Notes: a model not told the origin generated them from the letters alone. DNA of 63,605 nt from CAIXPS01 sp034430115 (GCA_034430115.1 DAOUFG010000054.1:1-63605); one strand, 5' to 3'; positions 24,809 through 33,310 are shown, numbered from the stretch's first letter. Program-made: numbers and translations.

Positions 24809-25930
24809 ATGGCTATTATTTTCCCATTTACGGCAATCGTGGGCCAGGATCGCATGCGCCGCGCCCTGGTCTTGAACGCAATTTACCCACAAATCGGTGG
24901 TGTGCTGATTCGCGGTGAACGCGGCACTGCCAAGAGCACGGCCGCACGTGCGCTGGCAGCATTGCTGCCACAAATCGACGTTTTTGAAGGGGACCCGTTT
25001 CAGTGTGACCCGCATAACCCGGCCGGCTTTACCGAAGACGTGCGGGCGCGCATCAACACCGGCGAGACCCTGAAGATCATCCAGAAGAAGACGCCCTTCG
25101 TGAACCTGCCCGTCAGCGCGACGGAAGATCGCGTGGTGGGCACGCTGGACATTGAAAAGGCGATTCAAAAAGGTGAGCGCCGCTTCGAGCCGGGCATTTT
25201 GGCAGCCGCCAACCGCGGTGTGCTTTATGTGGACGAGGTGAACCTGCTCGACGACCACGTGGTGGACCTGTTGCTCGACGTCGCGGCGATGGGCGTGAAC
25301 GTGGTGGAGCGCGAGGGGGTGAGCTTCTCGCACGCCGCGCGCTTCGTGCTGATCGGCTCCATGAACCCCGAAGAAGGCGACCTGCGCCCGCAACTGCTGG
25401 ACCGCTTCGCGCTGGCCGTCGATATCCTTGGCATTCACGATCCGGCCGCCCGCATGGCGATTTTGGAGCGCAACCTGGCCTTCGAGGCCGACCCGGCCGG
25501 GTTCGTGGCCGAGTGGCAACCCAAAGAGCAGCAACTGCGCAACGAGATCATTGCTGCGCGCGAACGGCTGCCCCACGTGAAGCACACTCAGCATAACCTG
25601 GCGACCATCGCCAACCTGGTGGCGAACCTGGGCGTGGACGGTCACCGCGCGGACATCGTGATCTTGAAGACGGCCCGTGCGCACGCGGCATTGGCCGGGC
25701 GCGATTTTGTGACCGAGCAAGATATTTTGATGGCTGCCGAGTTGGCGTTGCCGCATCGTCTGAAGCGCCATCCGTTCCAGGATACCGAGCAGGCGATGGC
25801 GGCCCTGGGCGACAAGCTGCAACAGATCGAAGAGCAGATGGCGAACAACACGCCGCCGCAGCAGCAGGAAAACCAGGGCCAGCAGGGCAAAACCCCGGAG
25901 CAGATTGCAAAAAAAGTGAGGCGGGGCTAG
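24809..25930 (+). CDS. chlD: ChlD/ChlI-type chelatase AAA+ ATPase (zero-frame product)
   Basis: The 373-residue zero-frame product is the AAA+ motor of Mg/Co chelatases: IVGQDRMRRALVLNAI, Walker A GERGTAKST (about 36-44), the ChlI-specific LPVSATEDRVVGTLD, Walker B LYVDEVNLLDDHVVD and GSMNPEEGDLRPQLLDRF. It ends in a Gln/Pro-rich tail and stops just past a run of seven A's. The -1 frame then continues without a stop into a VWA domain, so one gene can give a short ATPase and a full ChlD-like protein of about 699 residues. No large chelatase subunit is nearby. Cobalt (B12) is the likelier metal in this non-phototrophic setting; this is inferred. Confidence 0.88.
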   Translation: MAIIFPFTAIVGQDRMRRALVLNAIYPQIGGVLIRGERGTAKSTAARALAALLPQIDVFEGDPFQCDPHNPAGFTEDVRARINTGETLKIIQKKTPFVNLPVSATEDRVVGTLDIEKAIQKGERRFEPGILAAANRGVLYVDEVNLLDDHVVDLLLDVAAMGVNVVEREGVSFSHAARFVLIGSMNPEEGDLRPQLLDRFALAVDILGIHDPAARMAILERNLAFEADPAGFVAEWQPKEQQLRNEIIAARERLPHVKHTQHNLATIANLVANLGVDGHRADIVILKTARAHAALAGRDFVTEQDILMAAELALPHRLKRHPFQDTEQAMAALGDKLQQIEEQMANNTPPQQQENQGQQGKTPEQIAKKVRRG

Positions 25931-25961
25931 ACGAAAATCCCGATGCTTCGCAAGGCCCCGC
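25897..25961 (+). promoter_or_regulatory. Probable programmed -1 frameshift signal in the chelatase gene
   Basis: The heptamer A_AAA_AAA (25909-25915) is in the correct phase for tandem slippage. SD-like GGAG (25897-25900) lies eight bases upstream. A GC-only stem, GCGGGGC (25921-25927) with GCCCCGC (25955-25961), begins five bases downstream, and an inner CGAA/TTCG pairing can lengthen it. After slippage the -1 frame reads AGT GAG GCG and runs open into the VWA part. Confidence 0.75.
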
Positions 25962-25968
25962 GGAGCCA

Positions 25969-26907
25969 ATGTTTCAGACGGTGCCCAGCGCGCCACAGAC
26001 CGCCAGCGAGACAAAGGGCGGCCAACGCATCAATGTGGGTGACCAGTTCCGTGTGCGCAAGTTGAACACGCCACTGGACCGCATCACGCGCAACAAGGCC
26101 GGCCGGCGCAGCACCACCCGCACGCAACGCAAACGCGGGCATTACATCAGCGCGCGCCCGGTGGGTTCGGGGCGCGTCACCGACCTGGCCTTCGATGCTA
26201 CCTTGCGCGCCGCGGCGGTGCATCAGAAGCAGCGCCGTGAGCAACTGGCCGCAGAAAATCAGGCGCAGAGCCCGGAATCGGCAACCCAAAGCCCAAAATT
26301 CCTGGTGCGCCGGAGCGACTATCAGAACAAGGTGCGCGTGCGCCGCACGGCGAACCTGGTGGTGTTCGTGGTGGATGCTTCGTGGAGCATGGCGGTGGCC
26401 GAGCGGATGGCCGCCACCAAGGGCGCAATCATGTCGCTGCTCACCGATGCCTATCAGCGCCGCGACCGCGTGGGCCTGATCGTGTTCCAAAAGAGCACCG
26501 CCACGCTGGTGTTGCCGCCCACCTCGTCGGTGGAACTGGCGCAAAAGGCGCTCGGAGATATCCCTGTCGGCGGCAAGACGCCGCTGGCCGCCGGTTTGAC
26601 GCTGGCCTATACCGTGGTGATGCGTGAGAAGCGCCTGCACCCAGAGGTGATGCCGCTGCTCATCATCCTGACGGATGGGGCGGGGAACGTTAGCCTGGGG
26701 AATCTGCCGCCCCAGGTGGAGGCCTATCGCATCGCCAACATGATCCGTGATGAGCACGTCCGCGCGGTGGTGATCAACATGGAGCATGTCGCCTTTGACC
26801 AGGGCCTGGCCCGCAAATTAGCGGAGAATTTGGATGCGGCCTGCCTCTCGTTGCGTGAACTGCACGCCGAGTCGCTCTATACCGCTGTGAAGAACGAGTT
26901 GAAGTAG
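25969..26907 (+). CDS. chlD: VWA (integrin-I-like) domain of ChlD, reached in the -1 frame
   Basis: From ATG 25969 the frame codes 312 residues: a basic linker (RRSTTRTQRKRGHYISARPV) and then a VWA domain with the MIDAS motif VVDASWSMAV (DxSxS) and later TDGAGN. This is the C-terminal half of ChlD/BchD/CobT-like subunits. The same frame is open upstream to 25915 and reads SEAGLDENPDASQGPAEP, so translation by frameshift from the ATPase frame gives a normal fused ChlD. Separate initiation at 25969 lacks an SD. The VWA docks onto the ATPase ring and the chelatase large subunit. Confidence 0.85.
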   Translation: MFQTVPSAPQTASETKGGQRINVGDQFRVRKLNTPLDRITRNKAGRRSTTRTQRKRGHYISARPVGSGRVTDLAFDATLRAAAVHQKQRREQLAAENQAQSPESATQSPKFLVRRSDYQNKVRVRRTANLVVFVVDASWSMAVAERMAATKGAIMSLLTDAYQRRDRVGLIVFQKSTATLVLPPTSSVELAQKALGDIPVGGKTPLAAGLTLAYTVVMREKRLHPEVMPLLIILTDGAGNVSLGNLPPQVEAYRIANMIRDEHVRAVVINMEHVAFDQGLARKLAENLDAACLSLRELHAESLYTAVKNELK

Positions 26908-26972
26908 GGGCGTACAGTTACAATTACTGGCGTGCACGATAGATGAATTCGTCACAGCAGAGAGATGAGAAA

Positions 26973-27245
26973 ATGTCTGAGACTGTACAACCAACGATTA
27001 AGATGTATGGCGCCATGTGGTGCGGGGATACGCGCCGTGCGCGTAGCTGGCTCGATAGCCACCACCTGCCCTACGAGTGGATCGATGTTGACAAAGACAA
27101 GGAAGCCGAGGCGTTTGTCAAATCCGTGAACCAGGGCTTCCGCAGCATCCCCACGATTGTGTTTGCCGACGGTTCGATGTTGGTGGAGCCAAGCATTGCA
27201 AAGCTGGAACAACATGCCAAGGAGCTTGGGCTGATCCCCGTCTAG
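26973..27245 (+). CDS. Glutaredoxin/mycoredoxin-like protein with CGDT active site
   Basis: The 90-residue thioredoxin-fold protein has MYGAMWCGDTRRARSWL near the start and the cis-proline loop FRSIPTIVF. In mycoredoxins the site is usually CxxC; here Cys17 is followed by Gly-Asp-Thr, so the resolving cysteine is missing and a monothiol mechanism is expected. Likely a cytoplasmic thiol-disulfide or mixed-disulfide reductant. The start at 26973 follows GAGAGATGAG. A longer in-frame start at 26943 is possible. TACAAT upstream (about 26916) may be its -10. Confidence 0.85.
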   Translation: MSETVQPTIKMYGAMWCGDTRRARSWLDSHHLPYEWIDVDKDKEAEAFVKSVNQGFRSIPTIVFADGSMLVEPSIAKLEQHAKELGLIPV

Positions 27246-27309
27246 CGCCCAGCGCCAGGGCCCTATCTCATCACGGCCGGCTTGAGAAATCGTGGTGAGC
27301 ATGTCGCCC

Positions 27310-27346
27310 TTCGACAGGCTCAGGGTTTCATCGTGAGCCTGTCGAA
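27310..27346. repeat. Perfect inverted repeat TTCGACAGGCTCA
   Basis: TTCGACAGGCTCA (27310-27322) and TGAGCCTGTCGAA (27334-27346) flank 11 bases. No T-run follows, so it is a dispersed palindromic element rather than a terminator. Weak relatives occur at 20519-20560. Confidence 0.65.
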
Positions 27347-27399
27347 CCATGATCTTTCTGCACGTCGGTATTTTGGTCTCGGGCTCATAATAGGAGCTT

Positions 27400-30300
27400 A
27401 TGAACCAAATTGATGACCTATTCGCCCGCATTGCATCTCAACGCGTCGCCGAACAAGATCAGCTTTTGCAAGAGCCTCAGCCGCCCGAACTGGCGCGTCA
27501 CTTCCTCCCTGCGACGAAGTCCAACCCGGCAGCGGCCTTCAAGCCGCTCGATAAATTGGATACGCCGCGCAAGTTGCAGCGCGAGCTGGCGCGCCAGCGC
27601 AAGCGTTACGCCAAATTCATGCGCAACCTTGCTCCGGCGCTGGCCTCGCCGCGCAGCGTCATCGCCCTGGAGACGTTCGACTGGCGCATGCAGGGCGCCG
27701 GCGACGCGGATGATTTTGCCGCCGCGTCAGGCGGGCAGGGCGAATGGCAGACGGTTCATCTCCCCCACTTTGGCGGGCCTATCGGCAAAGCCACAGCCTA
27801 TTACCGCACCACGTTTGAATTGGATAAAGACCTTCCTGGTGTGGGAGACCACGGGGGGGAGGCGCGCGTCTTCTTCATTCACTTCGACGGCGTGGACTAT
27901 AAGGCGCATGTGTTTGTCAACGGCGTCTACATCGGGTCGCACGAGGGCTTTTTCGCGCCGTTTGAGTTTGACTTTACGCGCGTGGCCCAGGCGGGCCTGA
28001 ACACGCTGCTGGTGGTGGTGGAAAACGACGCCATCATGATGGGCAATGACACGTGGGACAAACTGATGGGTGACGACGGCTTCCACGACGGCGACAAGCT
28101 GTATGCCGCCACCGGCCCAGGGTGGGATGACCCGCAGGTGGGCTGGCATCACTGCCCGCCGGGGATGGGCATCTACCAGGGCGTGCGCGTGGAAGTGCGC
28201 GCGCCGATCCACATTCACAACATTTTCGTGCGGCCTCTGCTCAACGAGCAGCGCGCCGAAGCGTGGATCGAACTGAAGAGCACCCATGCGCTATATCAAC
28301 CTGTCACGCTGTCGCTCTCCGTCTTTGGGCAGAACTTTTTGCAGACGGCCTTCCGCGACCGGATGATCCCCGATTTGCCCGCGGCCGGGCCGGGCGTGAA
28401 CTACTACCGCTACTCGTTCGAGTTGCCCTCGCCCCACGTGTGGGATGTGGAGGCACCGTGGCTGTATCAATTGCAGGTGAAGCTGTCCGGCCCTAATGGC
28501 GAGCTATACGACACGGCGGTGCGCCAGTTTGGCATGCGCTCGTTTAGCATGGACACAGAGCAAATCGCTCCGCCGAATAGAACCTCCGAAGTTTCAGAGA
28601 AGCGGCTTGGCCGCATGTACCTGAACGAGCGGGAGATTCGCCTGCGCGGCGCGAACACGATGGGCTTTGAGCAGCGAGATGTGATGCGCAAAGACTGGGA
28701 TCAGTTGCGCGACGATATTTTGCTGGCCAAAATCTGCCACATGAATTACTGGCGCATCACGCAGCGCCCGGTGCAAGACGAAGTATATGAGATGTGCGAC
28801 CGTTTGGGCTTCTTGACACAGACGGACTTGCCGCTGTTCGGCCAGTTGCGGCGCAACCAGTTTGCCGAAGCGATCCGCCAGGCCGAGGAGATGGAGCGCC
28901 TGGTGCGCAATCACCCATGCAACGTCGTCGTCAGCTACATCAACGAGCCGTTCCCCAACGCGCAGGGCAAGACGCACCGGCATCTTTCGCGACCCGAGTT
29001 GGAGCGCTTCTTCCGCGCGGCGAACGAGGCGGTTCACCTGGCCAACCCCGACCGGGTGATCAAGGCGGTGGACGGCGATTACGACCCGCCCGGCCCCGGC
29101 CTGCCCGATAACCACTGCTACACCTGTTGGTACAACGGGCATGGCATCGAGATGGGCAAACTGCACAAGGGCTTTTGGCAGCGCGTGAAGCCGGGCTGGA
29201 TGTATGGCTGCGGCGAGTTTGGCGCGGAAGGGCTGGATGAGGTGAGCCTGATGCGCAAATACTACCCGCCGCAGTGGTTGCCCCACACGGCGGAAGAAGA
29301 AGCCGCCTGGACGCCCAACCGCATCACCAGCGCGCAGACGGGCCGCTATCACTATATGTTCTTCGAGACGCCTCACACGCTGGAGGATTGGGCGCGCGAA
29401 AGCCGCCGGCACCAGGTGTGGGCGACGCGCCTGATGACCGAAGCCTTTCGCCGAGATCGGCGCATGAACTCTTTTGCCATTCACCTGTTCATCGACGCCT
29501 TCCCCGACGGCTGGATGAAGGTCATCATGGACGTGGACCGCCAGCCCAAGCCTGCCTACTTCGCCTATCGTGAGGCGCTCACGCCGCTCATGGCAAACCT
29601 GCGTGCCGACCGGCAAGCCTACTTTGCCGGCGAGGAGATGCAGTTCGAGTGCTGGATGTGCAACGACACGCACGACATTCCTCCCGGCGCGCAATTGCGC
29701 TACCAGTTGGAGATGGGGGGCAAGGTCGTCTTTGCGCAGCAGGCCAGGGCACACGTCGAAGCCTGCACCAGCACATTCCAGGGCTTTTTGAAGTTGAAGG
29801 CGCCGCCCACCGGCGGTGCCGACCGCGCGAAGGCCACCTTGCGCCTGGCGCTGGCACGAGCCGACGGCTCCCTGCTGCACGACACGGCAATCGAGATTGA
29901 CGTGTTTGACCCGGCGCAGTTTGAGCCGGCCGATGGCCGTGCGCGCACAGCTTATGTGCTGGGCGGGCGCAACGGCAAGGCGGCCCAACTGGCCCGCGAA
30001 CTGGGGCTATCCACGGCCTTCTCCGGCGCGATTAGGCCGGGTGCCGTGATCGTGGTGGACGACGTGGCGCGCTATGCCGCGCGCGCCGATGAGGTGGCTC
30101 GCGCGGTGCAGGCGGGCGCAACGGCGCTGTTTGTAGAGTTGGCCCCCGGCGAATATGAAATTGGCGGGCAAAAAGTGAAGGTGGACCCGTGCGGCATGGA
30201 CGGGCGGCACTTCGTCTCGCGCGATACGGCTCACCCCCTGGTGGAAGGTTTCGGCCCCTACGACTTCAAGTTCTGGTACGACCCGGCGGTTGATCGGCCC

Positions 30301-30510
30301 GCGCCGCTGCTGGACAGTGTGCTGGAGGTGACCGGCTGGAAGCCTGTTCTGATGAGCGGCAACGGCGGCTGGGAGATCGACTGGCACGCCACGCCTGCGG
30401 CGGTGGAACTGCAACACGGCGCGGGGGCCTATCGCATCTGCCAGGTCAAGCTGGCCGGGCGGTTGGTGAACCCGGTGGCGCGCATCTTCGCCCAACGATT
30501 GGTGAGGTGA
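27400..30510 (+). CDS. Glycoside hydrolase family 2 enzyme (cytoplasmic)
   Basis: The 1036-residue protein has the GH2 layout: an N-terminal sugar-binding jelly roll (YYRTTFELDK, VFVNGVYIGSHEGFFAPFEF), immunoglobulin-like domains and a TIM barrel. In the barrel the acid/base Glu516 is in SYINEPFP and the nucleophile Glu606 in GCGEFGAEG. A further C-terminal region of about 300 residues is unusual for short GH2 enzymes. No signal peptide is present, so it acts on imported oligosaccharides. Substrate (beta-galactoside, glucuronide, mannoside or other) is not resolved. A clear AGGAGC sits just before ATG 27400. A terminator hairpin follows. Confidence 0.9.
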   Translation: MNQIDDLFARIASQRVAEQDQLLQEPQPPELARHFLPATKSNPAAAFKPLDKLDTPRKLQRELARQRKRYAKFMRNLAPALASPRSVIALETFDWRMQGAGDADDFAAASGGQGEWQTVHLPHFGGPIGKATAYYRTTFELDKDLPGVGDHGGEARVFFIHFDGVDYKAHVFVNGVYIGSHEGFFAPFEFDFTRVAQAGLNTLLVVVENDAIMMGNDTWDKLMGDDGFHDGDKLYAATGPGWDDPQVGWHHCPPGMGIYQGVRVEVRAPIHIHNIFVRPLLNEQRAEAWIELKSTHALYQPVTLSLSVFGQNFLQTAFRDRMIPDLPAAGPGVNYYRYSFELPSPHVWDVEAPWLYQLQVKLSGPNGELYDTAVRQFGMRSFSMDTEQIAPPNRTSEVSEKRLGRMYLNEREIRLRGANTMGFEQRDVMRKDWDQLRDDILLAKICHMNYWRITQRPVQDEVYEMCDRLGFLTQTDLPLFGQLRRNQFAEAIRQAEEMERLVRNHPCNVVVSYINEPFPNAQGKTHRHLSRPELERFFRAANEAVHLANPDRVIKAVDGDYDPPGPGLPDNHCYTCWYNGHGIEMGKLHKGFWQRVKPGWMYGCGEFGAEGLDEVSLMRKYYPPQWLPHTAEEEAAWTPNRITSAQTGRYHYMFFETPHTLEDWARESRRHQVWATRLMTEAFRRDRRMNSFAIHLFIDAFPDGWMKVIMDVDRQPKPAYFAYREALTPLMANLRADRQAYFAGEEMQFECWMCNDTHDIPPGAQLRYQLEMGGKVVFAQQARAHVEACTSTFQGFLKLKAPPTGGADRAKATLRLALARADGSLLHDTAIEIDVFDPAQFEPADGRARTAYVLGGRNGKAAQLARELGLSTAFSGAIRPGAVIVVDDVARYAARADEVARAVQAGATALFVELAPGEYEIGGQKVKVDPCGMDGRHFVSRDTAHPLVEGFGPYDFKFWYDPAVDRPAPLLDSVLEVTGWKPVLMSGNGGWEIDWHATPAAVELQHGAGAYRICQVKLAGRLVNPVARIFAQRLVR

Positions 30511-30590
30511 TCGTGCTCATTGTAGAAGAAGTAACACAAAGAAACAAAGAAACAAAGAGCACGAAGAATTAGAAATGTAGAAACGCCATC

Positions 30591-30643
30591 AGAAGCCCGA
30601 TTTCTGCGCCGAGTACGGCACTGGAGGAATCGGGCTTCTTTTT
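30591..30643. terminator. Bidirectional intrinsic terminator
   Basis: AGAAGCCCGATT (30591-30602) pairs with AATCGGGCTTCT (30628-30639), followed by a T-run. It lies between the convergent GH2 and dehydratase genes. Outer arms and the inner GCGCCG...TACGGC core resemble the hairpin at 3055-3102. The flanks (30530-30570, 30655-30690) are ACACAAAGAAACAAAG-type repeats. Confidence 0.8.
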
Positions 30644-30694
30644 GTATAAAACCTTTGTGTCCTTAGAGTCTTTGTTTCTTCGTGTTAGAGAGTC

Positions 30695-31960
30695 TTACGA
30701 CCACAAACGATCCCACGAATCCAGGGCGTCCCACTCGGGGGTGGGTTCGAAGTAACCCGTGTCATCGGGGTGCAGGTGTTGCTTGATCACCTCTTCGTTT
30801 AGCTCGATGCCCAGCCCCGGCTTCTCGGGCACCTTGATGTAGCCGTTCTCGATGAGCGGCTTCTCCACGCCGGTGATCAAGTCTTGCCAGTAGGGCGTAT
30901 CGGCGAAGTGGTGTTCCAGCGCGATGAAGTTCTCCGTGGCGGCGGCGCAGTGCACGGCGGCCATCGTCGAGACGGGCGTGCCGGCCATGTGCAGTGCCAT
31001 GCTCACGCCATATTCCTGCGCCAGGTCACCGATCTTCTTCGTCTCCAGGATGCCGCCGGAGGTGGCGATGTCGGGGTGACATACCGAGATGGCCCCCGCC
31101 TGGAACAGCTTCAAGAAGTCTTCCTTCAGGTAGATGTCTTCGCCGGTGCACACGGGCGTGCGCAACGTTTGGCGCATCATCACCCACTGTGAGACGAGCT
31201 GCCAGGGCACCATGTCTTCCAGCCAGGCCAGGTTATAGGGTTCCATCGCCTGTCCCAGGCGGATGCAGTCTTCCACGCCGATGTGACCGAAATGGTCGGC
31301 GGCGATGGGGATTTCGTAGCCCACTTCCTGGCGCACGGCGGCGACGTAGTCGCTCAGCCATTGGATGCCTTTCTCCGTCAGGCGAATGTGGGTGAAGGGG
31401 TGCATCACCTGGTGCGTGTCCAGCATGCCCTTGGGTGAGCACAGCGCGCCGGGGATGTCCACCAGCGGCTCGATGCCCACGTCCATCTTCAGCATGGTGA
31501 AGCCGCGCTCCATGCGCCCCTTCAGCTTCTTGCCCATCGCCTCGCCGGTGGGCTCGTTGGGCGTGTCGCAATACAGGCGGATCTTGTCGCGGAACTTGCC
31601 GCCCGCCAGTTGGTAGGCCGGCACGCCGTAGGCCTTGCCGGCCAGATCCATCAGCGCCATTTCCACGCCGCACACGCCGCCGCCCTGGCGCGCGTGGCCA
31701 CCGAACTGCTTGATCTTGCGGAAGATCTTGTCCACGTTGCAGGGGTTCTCGCCGATCAGGCGTGACTTAAGCGCCAGTGCGTAGTTCTTGCTCGCGCCGT
31801 CGCGCACTTCGCCCAACCCATAGATGCCCTGGTTGGTGTCGATGCGAATGAGCGGGCAACGGCCAATTGGAATTTTGGTCGTCACGGTGCGCAAGTCGGT
31901 GATGCGCAGATCACTCGGGCGGGAATTGGTGCGAACGTTCTCTTCTGGGGTTGGACTCAT
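30695..31960 (-). CDS. Enolase-superfamily (mandelate racemase/muconate lactonizing) sugar-acid dehydratase
   Basis: The 421-residue protein fits the mandelate racemase group of the enolase superfamily. Metal ligands are visible as AADHFGH (Asp222), WLEDM (Glu248) and CTGEDI (Glu274). A Lys-x-Asp pair sits in LKMDVG (about 158) and a catalytic-type His in ALHMAG (about 324). Members dehydrate or epimerise sugar acids such as mannonate, gluconate and galactarate; which one cannot be told here. The start has AAGGAGT nine bases upstream and an AT-rich promoter region shared divergently with tyrS. With the Gfo/Idh and glycosidase genes it points to plant or microbial polysaccharide use. Confidence 0.88.
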   Translation of the reverse strand: MSPTPEENVRTNSRPSDLRITDLRTVTTKIPIGRCPLIRIDTNQGIYGLGEVRDGASKNYALALKSRLIGENPCNVDKIFRKIKQFGGHARQGGGVCGVEMALMDLAGKAYGVPAYQLAGGKFRDKIRLYCDTPNEPTGEAMGKKLKGRMERGFTMLKMDVGIEPLVDIPGALCSPKGMLDTHQVMHPFTHIRLTEKGIQWLSDYVAAVRQEVGYEIPIAADHFGHIGVEDCIRLGQAMEPYNLAWLEDMVPWQLVSQWVMMRQTLRTPVCTGEDIYLKEDFLKLFQAGAISVCHPDIATSGGILETKKIGDLAQEYGVSMALHMAGTPVSTMAAVHCAAATENFIALEHHFADTPYWQDLITGVEKPLIENGYIKVPEKPGLGIELNEEVIKQHLHPDDTGYFEPTPEWDALDSWDRLWS

Positions 31961-32067
31961 CTCGGATGCTACTCCTTATCAGTTTTTTTTGAATTCGGCC
32001 ATTTTAATTTTATTATCTTCCCAAGTACCCACAATTCTCCTTATGCGCGCCCCTCTCTCTTGAAGAA

Positions 32068-32073
32068 TATAAT
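32068..32073 (+). promoter_or_regulatory. TATAAT box 7 nt before tyrS start
   Basis: A consensus TATAAT ends seven bases before ATG 32081 and no SD precedes the start. This supports leaderless tyrS mRNA and decides the start against the in-frame TTG at 32060. Confidence 0.6.
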
Positions 32074-32080
32074 CGCTTCC

Positions 32081-33310
32081 ATGAATGCGACATCCATGTC
32101 CTTAGACGAGCAAGTGGCTCTGCTGATGCAGGGCACCGAATATGGCGACGATCAATTAGCCCGCAATATGGCCGCTGAACTGCGTGCCCGATTGGCCGAA
32201 GGCCGGCCACTGCGCGTCTATTGCGGATATGACCCGACCCGTTCCGATCTGCACCTGGGTCACACCATCACCATGCGCAAGATGCGCCAGTTTCAGGAAC
32301 TGGGGCACGATGTCACCTTCCTGATTGGCAACTACACCAGCCTGATCGGCGACCCCTCCGATAAGGACAAGCTGCGTCCATTACTGACGGCGGAACAGAT
32401 CGCCGAGAATGGCCGGACGTATGCGGAACAGGCGTACAGAATTCTCGACCGCGAGAAAACGCGCATTCGATACAACGCCGAGTGGCTCTCAAAGCTGACC
32501 TTCCTCGACCTGATCCAGATGGCGCAAAACTTCACGGTGCAGCAATTCCTGACCCGCGATAACTTCGCCAAGCGTTTCGAGAAGGGCGATGCGATCTACC
32601 TGCATGAGACGTTCTACAGCCTGATGCAGGGCTACGACGCCGTTGCGATGGAGACGGATGTGCAGGTTGGGGGCAGCGAGCAACTATTCAACATCATCAC
32701 CGCCGGGCGCAAGCTGCAGGAAATACACGGCCAGAAACCGCAGATCGGCGTGCTGGTGGGCATTTTGCCTGGGACGGATGGCGTGGTGCGCATGTCCAAG
32801 TCGCTGGGCAACCACATCCCAATCACAGCGGAGCCCGAGGACATGTACGGCAAGGTGATGAGCATCCCCGATGCGGCCATGTTGACCTACTACAAGCTGG
32901 CCACGCGCTACACGCCGGCGCAGATTGCGGTGATCGAGAAAGGCCTGGCGGATGGCTCCATGCACCCGCGCGACGTGAAGATGGAACTCGCACGCGAGAT
33001 CGTCGCCATCTTCCACGATGCGTCTGCCGCGCAGCGGGCGGAGGAGCAATTCCGCGCCGTGTTCCAGCAGCGCGAGCTGCCCACCGAGATGGACACTTAC
33101 CCGGTGACCGGCACGCCCACCATCGCCGACGTGATGGTGGCAACCAAGCTCGCGCCGTCAAAGAACGAGGCGCGCCGGTTGATCGCCGGTGGCGGTGTGT
33201 CGCTGGATGGTCGCAAGGTGAGCGACTTCTTTGAGGCCGTTACGCCGGCGGCGGAGGGCACGGTGCTGCAGGTGGGCAAGCGCCGCTTCGTGCGGCTGGT
33301 GGTGGGGTAA
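32081..33310 (+). CDS. tyrS: Tyrosyl-tRNA synthetase
   Basis: The 409-residue class I synthetase shows HLGHT (the HIGH motif) after YCGYDPTRSD, and RMSKSLGN in place of KMSKS. A C-terminal S4-like RNA-binding domain (APSKNEARRLIAGGGVSLDG) follows. It charges tRNA-Tyr in the cytoplasm. The length and the GYDPT type fit the TyrZ/short bacterial branch. The start at 32081 fits the -10 box seven bases upstream; the frame is open to 32060. An insertion sequence begins 3 bp after its stop codon and so may affect its 3' end. Confidence 0.95.
   Translation: MNATSMSLDEQVALLMQGTEYGDDQLARNMAAELRARLAEGRPLRVYCGYDPTRSDLHLGHTITMRKMRQFQELGHDVTFLIGNYTSLIGDPSDKDKLRPLLTAEQIAENGRTYAEQAYRILDREKTRIRYNAEWLSKLTFLDLIQMAQNFTVQQFLTRDNFAKRFEKGDAIYLHETFYSLMQGYDAVAMETDVQVGGSEQLFNIITAGRKLQEIHGQKPQIGVLVGILPGTDGVVRMSKSLGNHIPITAEPEDMYGKVMSIPDAAMLTYYKLATRYTPAQIAVIEKGLADGSMHPRDVKMELAREIVAIFHDASAAQRAEEQFRAVFQQRELPTEMDTYPVTGTPTIADVMVATKLAPSKNEARRLIAGGGVSLDGRKVSDFFEAVTPAAEGTVLQVGKRRFVRLVVG

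Noticed and set aside
24737..26014. 425-codon minus-strand frame opposite the chelatase gene
   Set aside because: No start signal or motif, and it lies across the conserved AAA+ region of the real gene.
25969..26907. VWA protein as a fully independent gene
   Set aside because: There is no SD before ATG 25969, and the frame is open upstream with a ChlD-like linker that meets the slippery heptamer; a frameshift fusion explains it better.
28594..29988. 464-codon minus-strand frame inside the GH2 gene
   Set aside because: It mirrors the GH2 codons and has no recognisable domain; GC-rich third positions explain the lack of stops.
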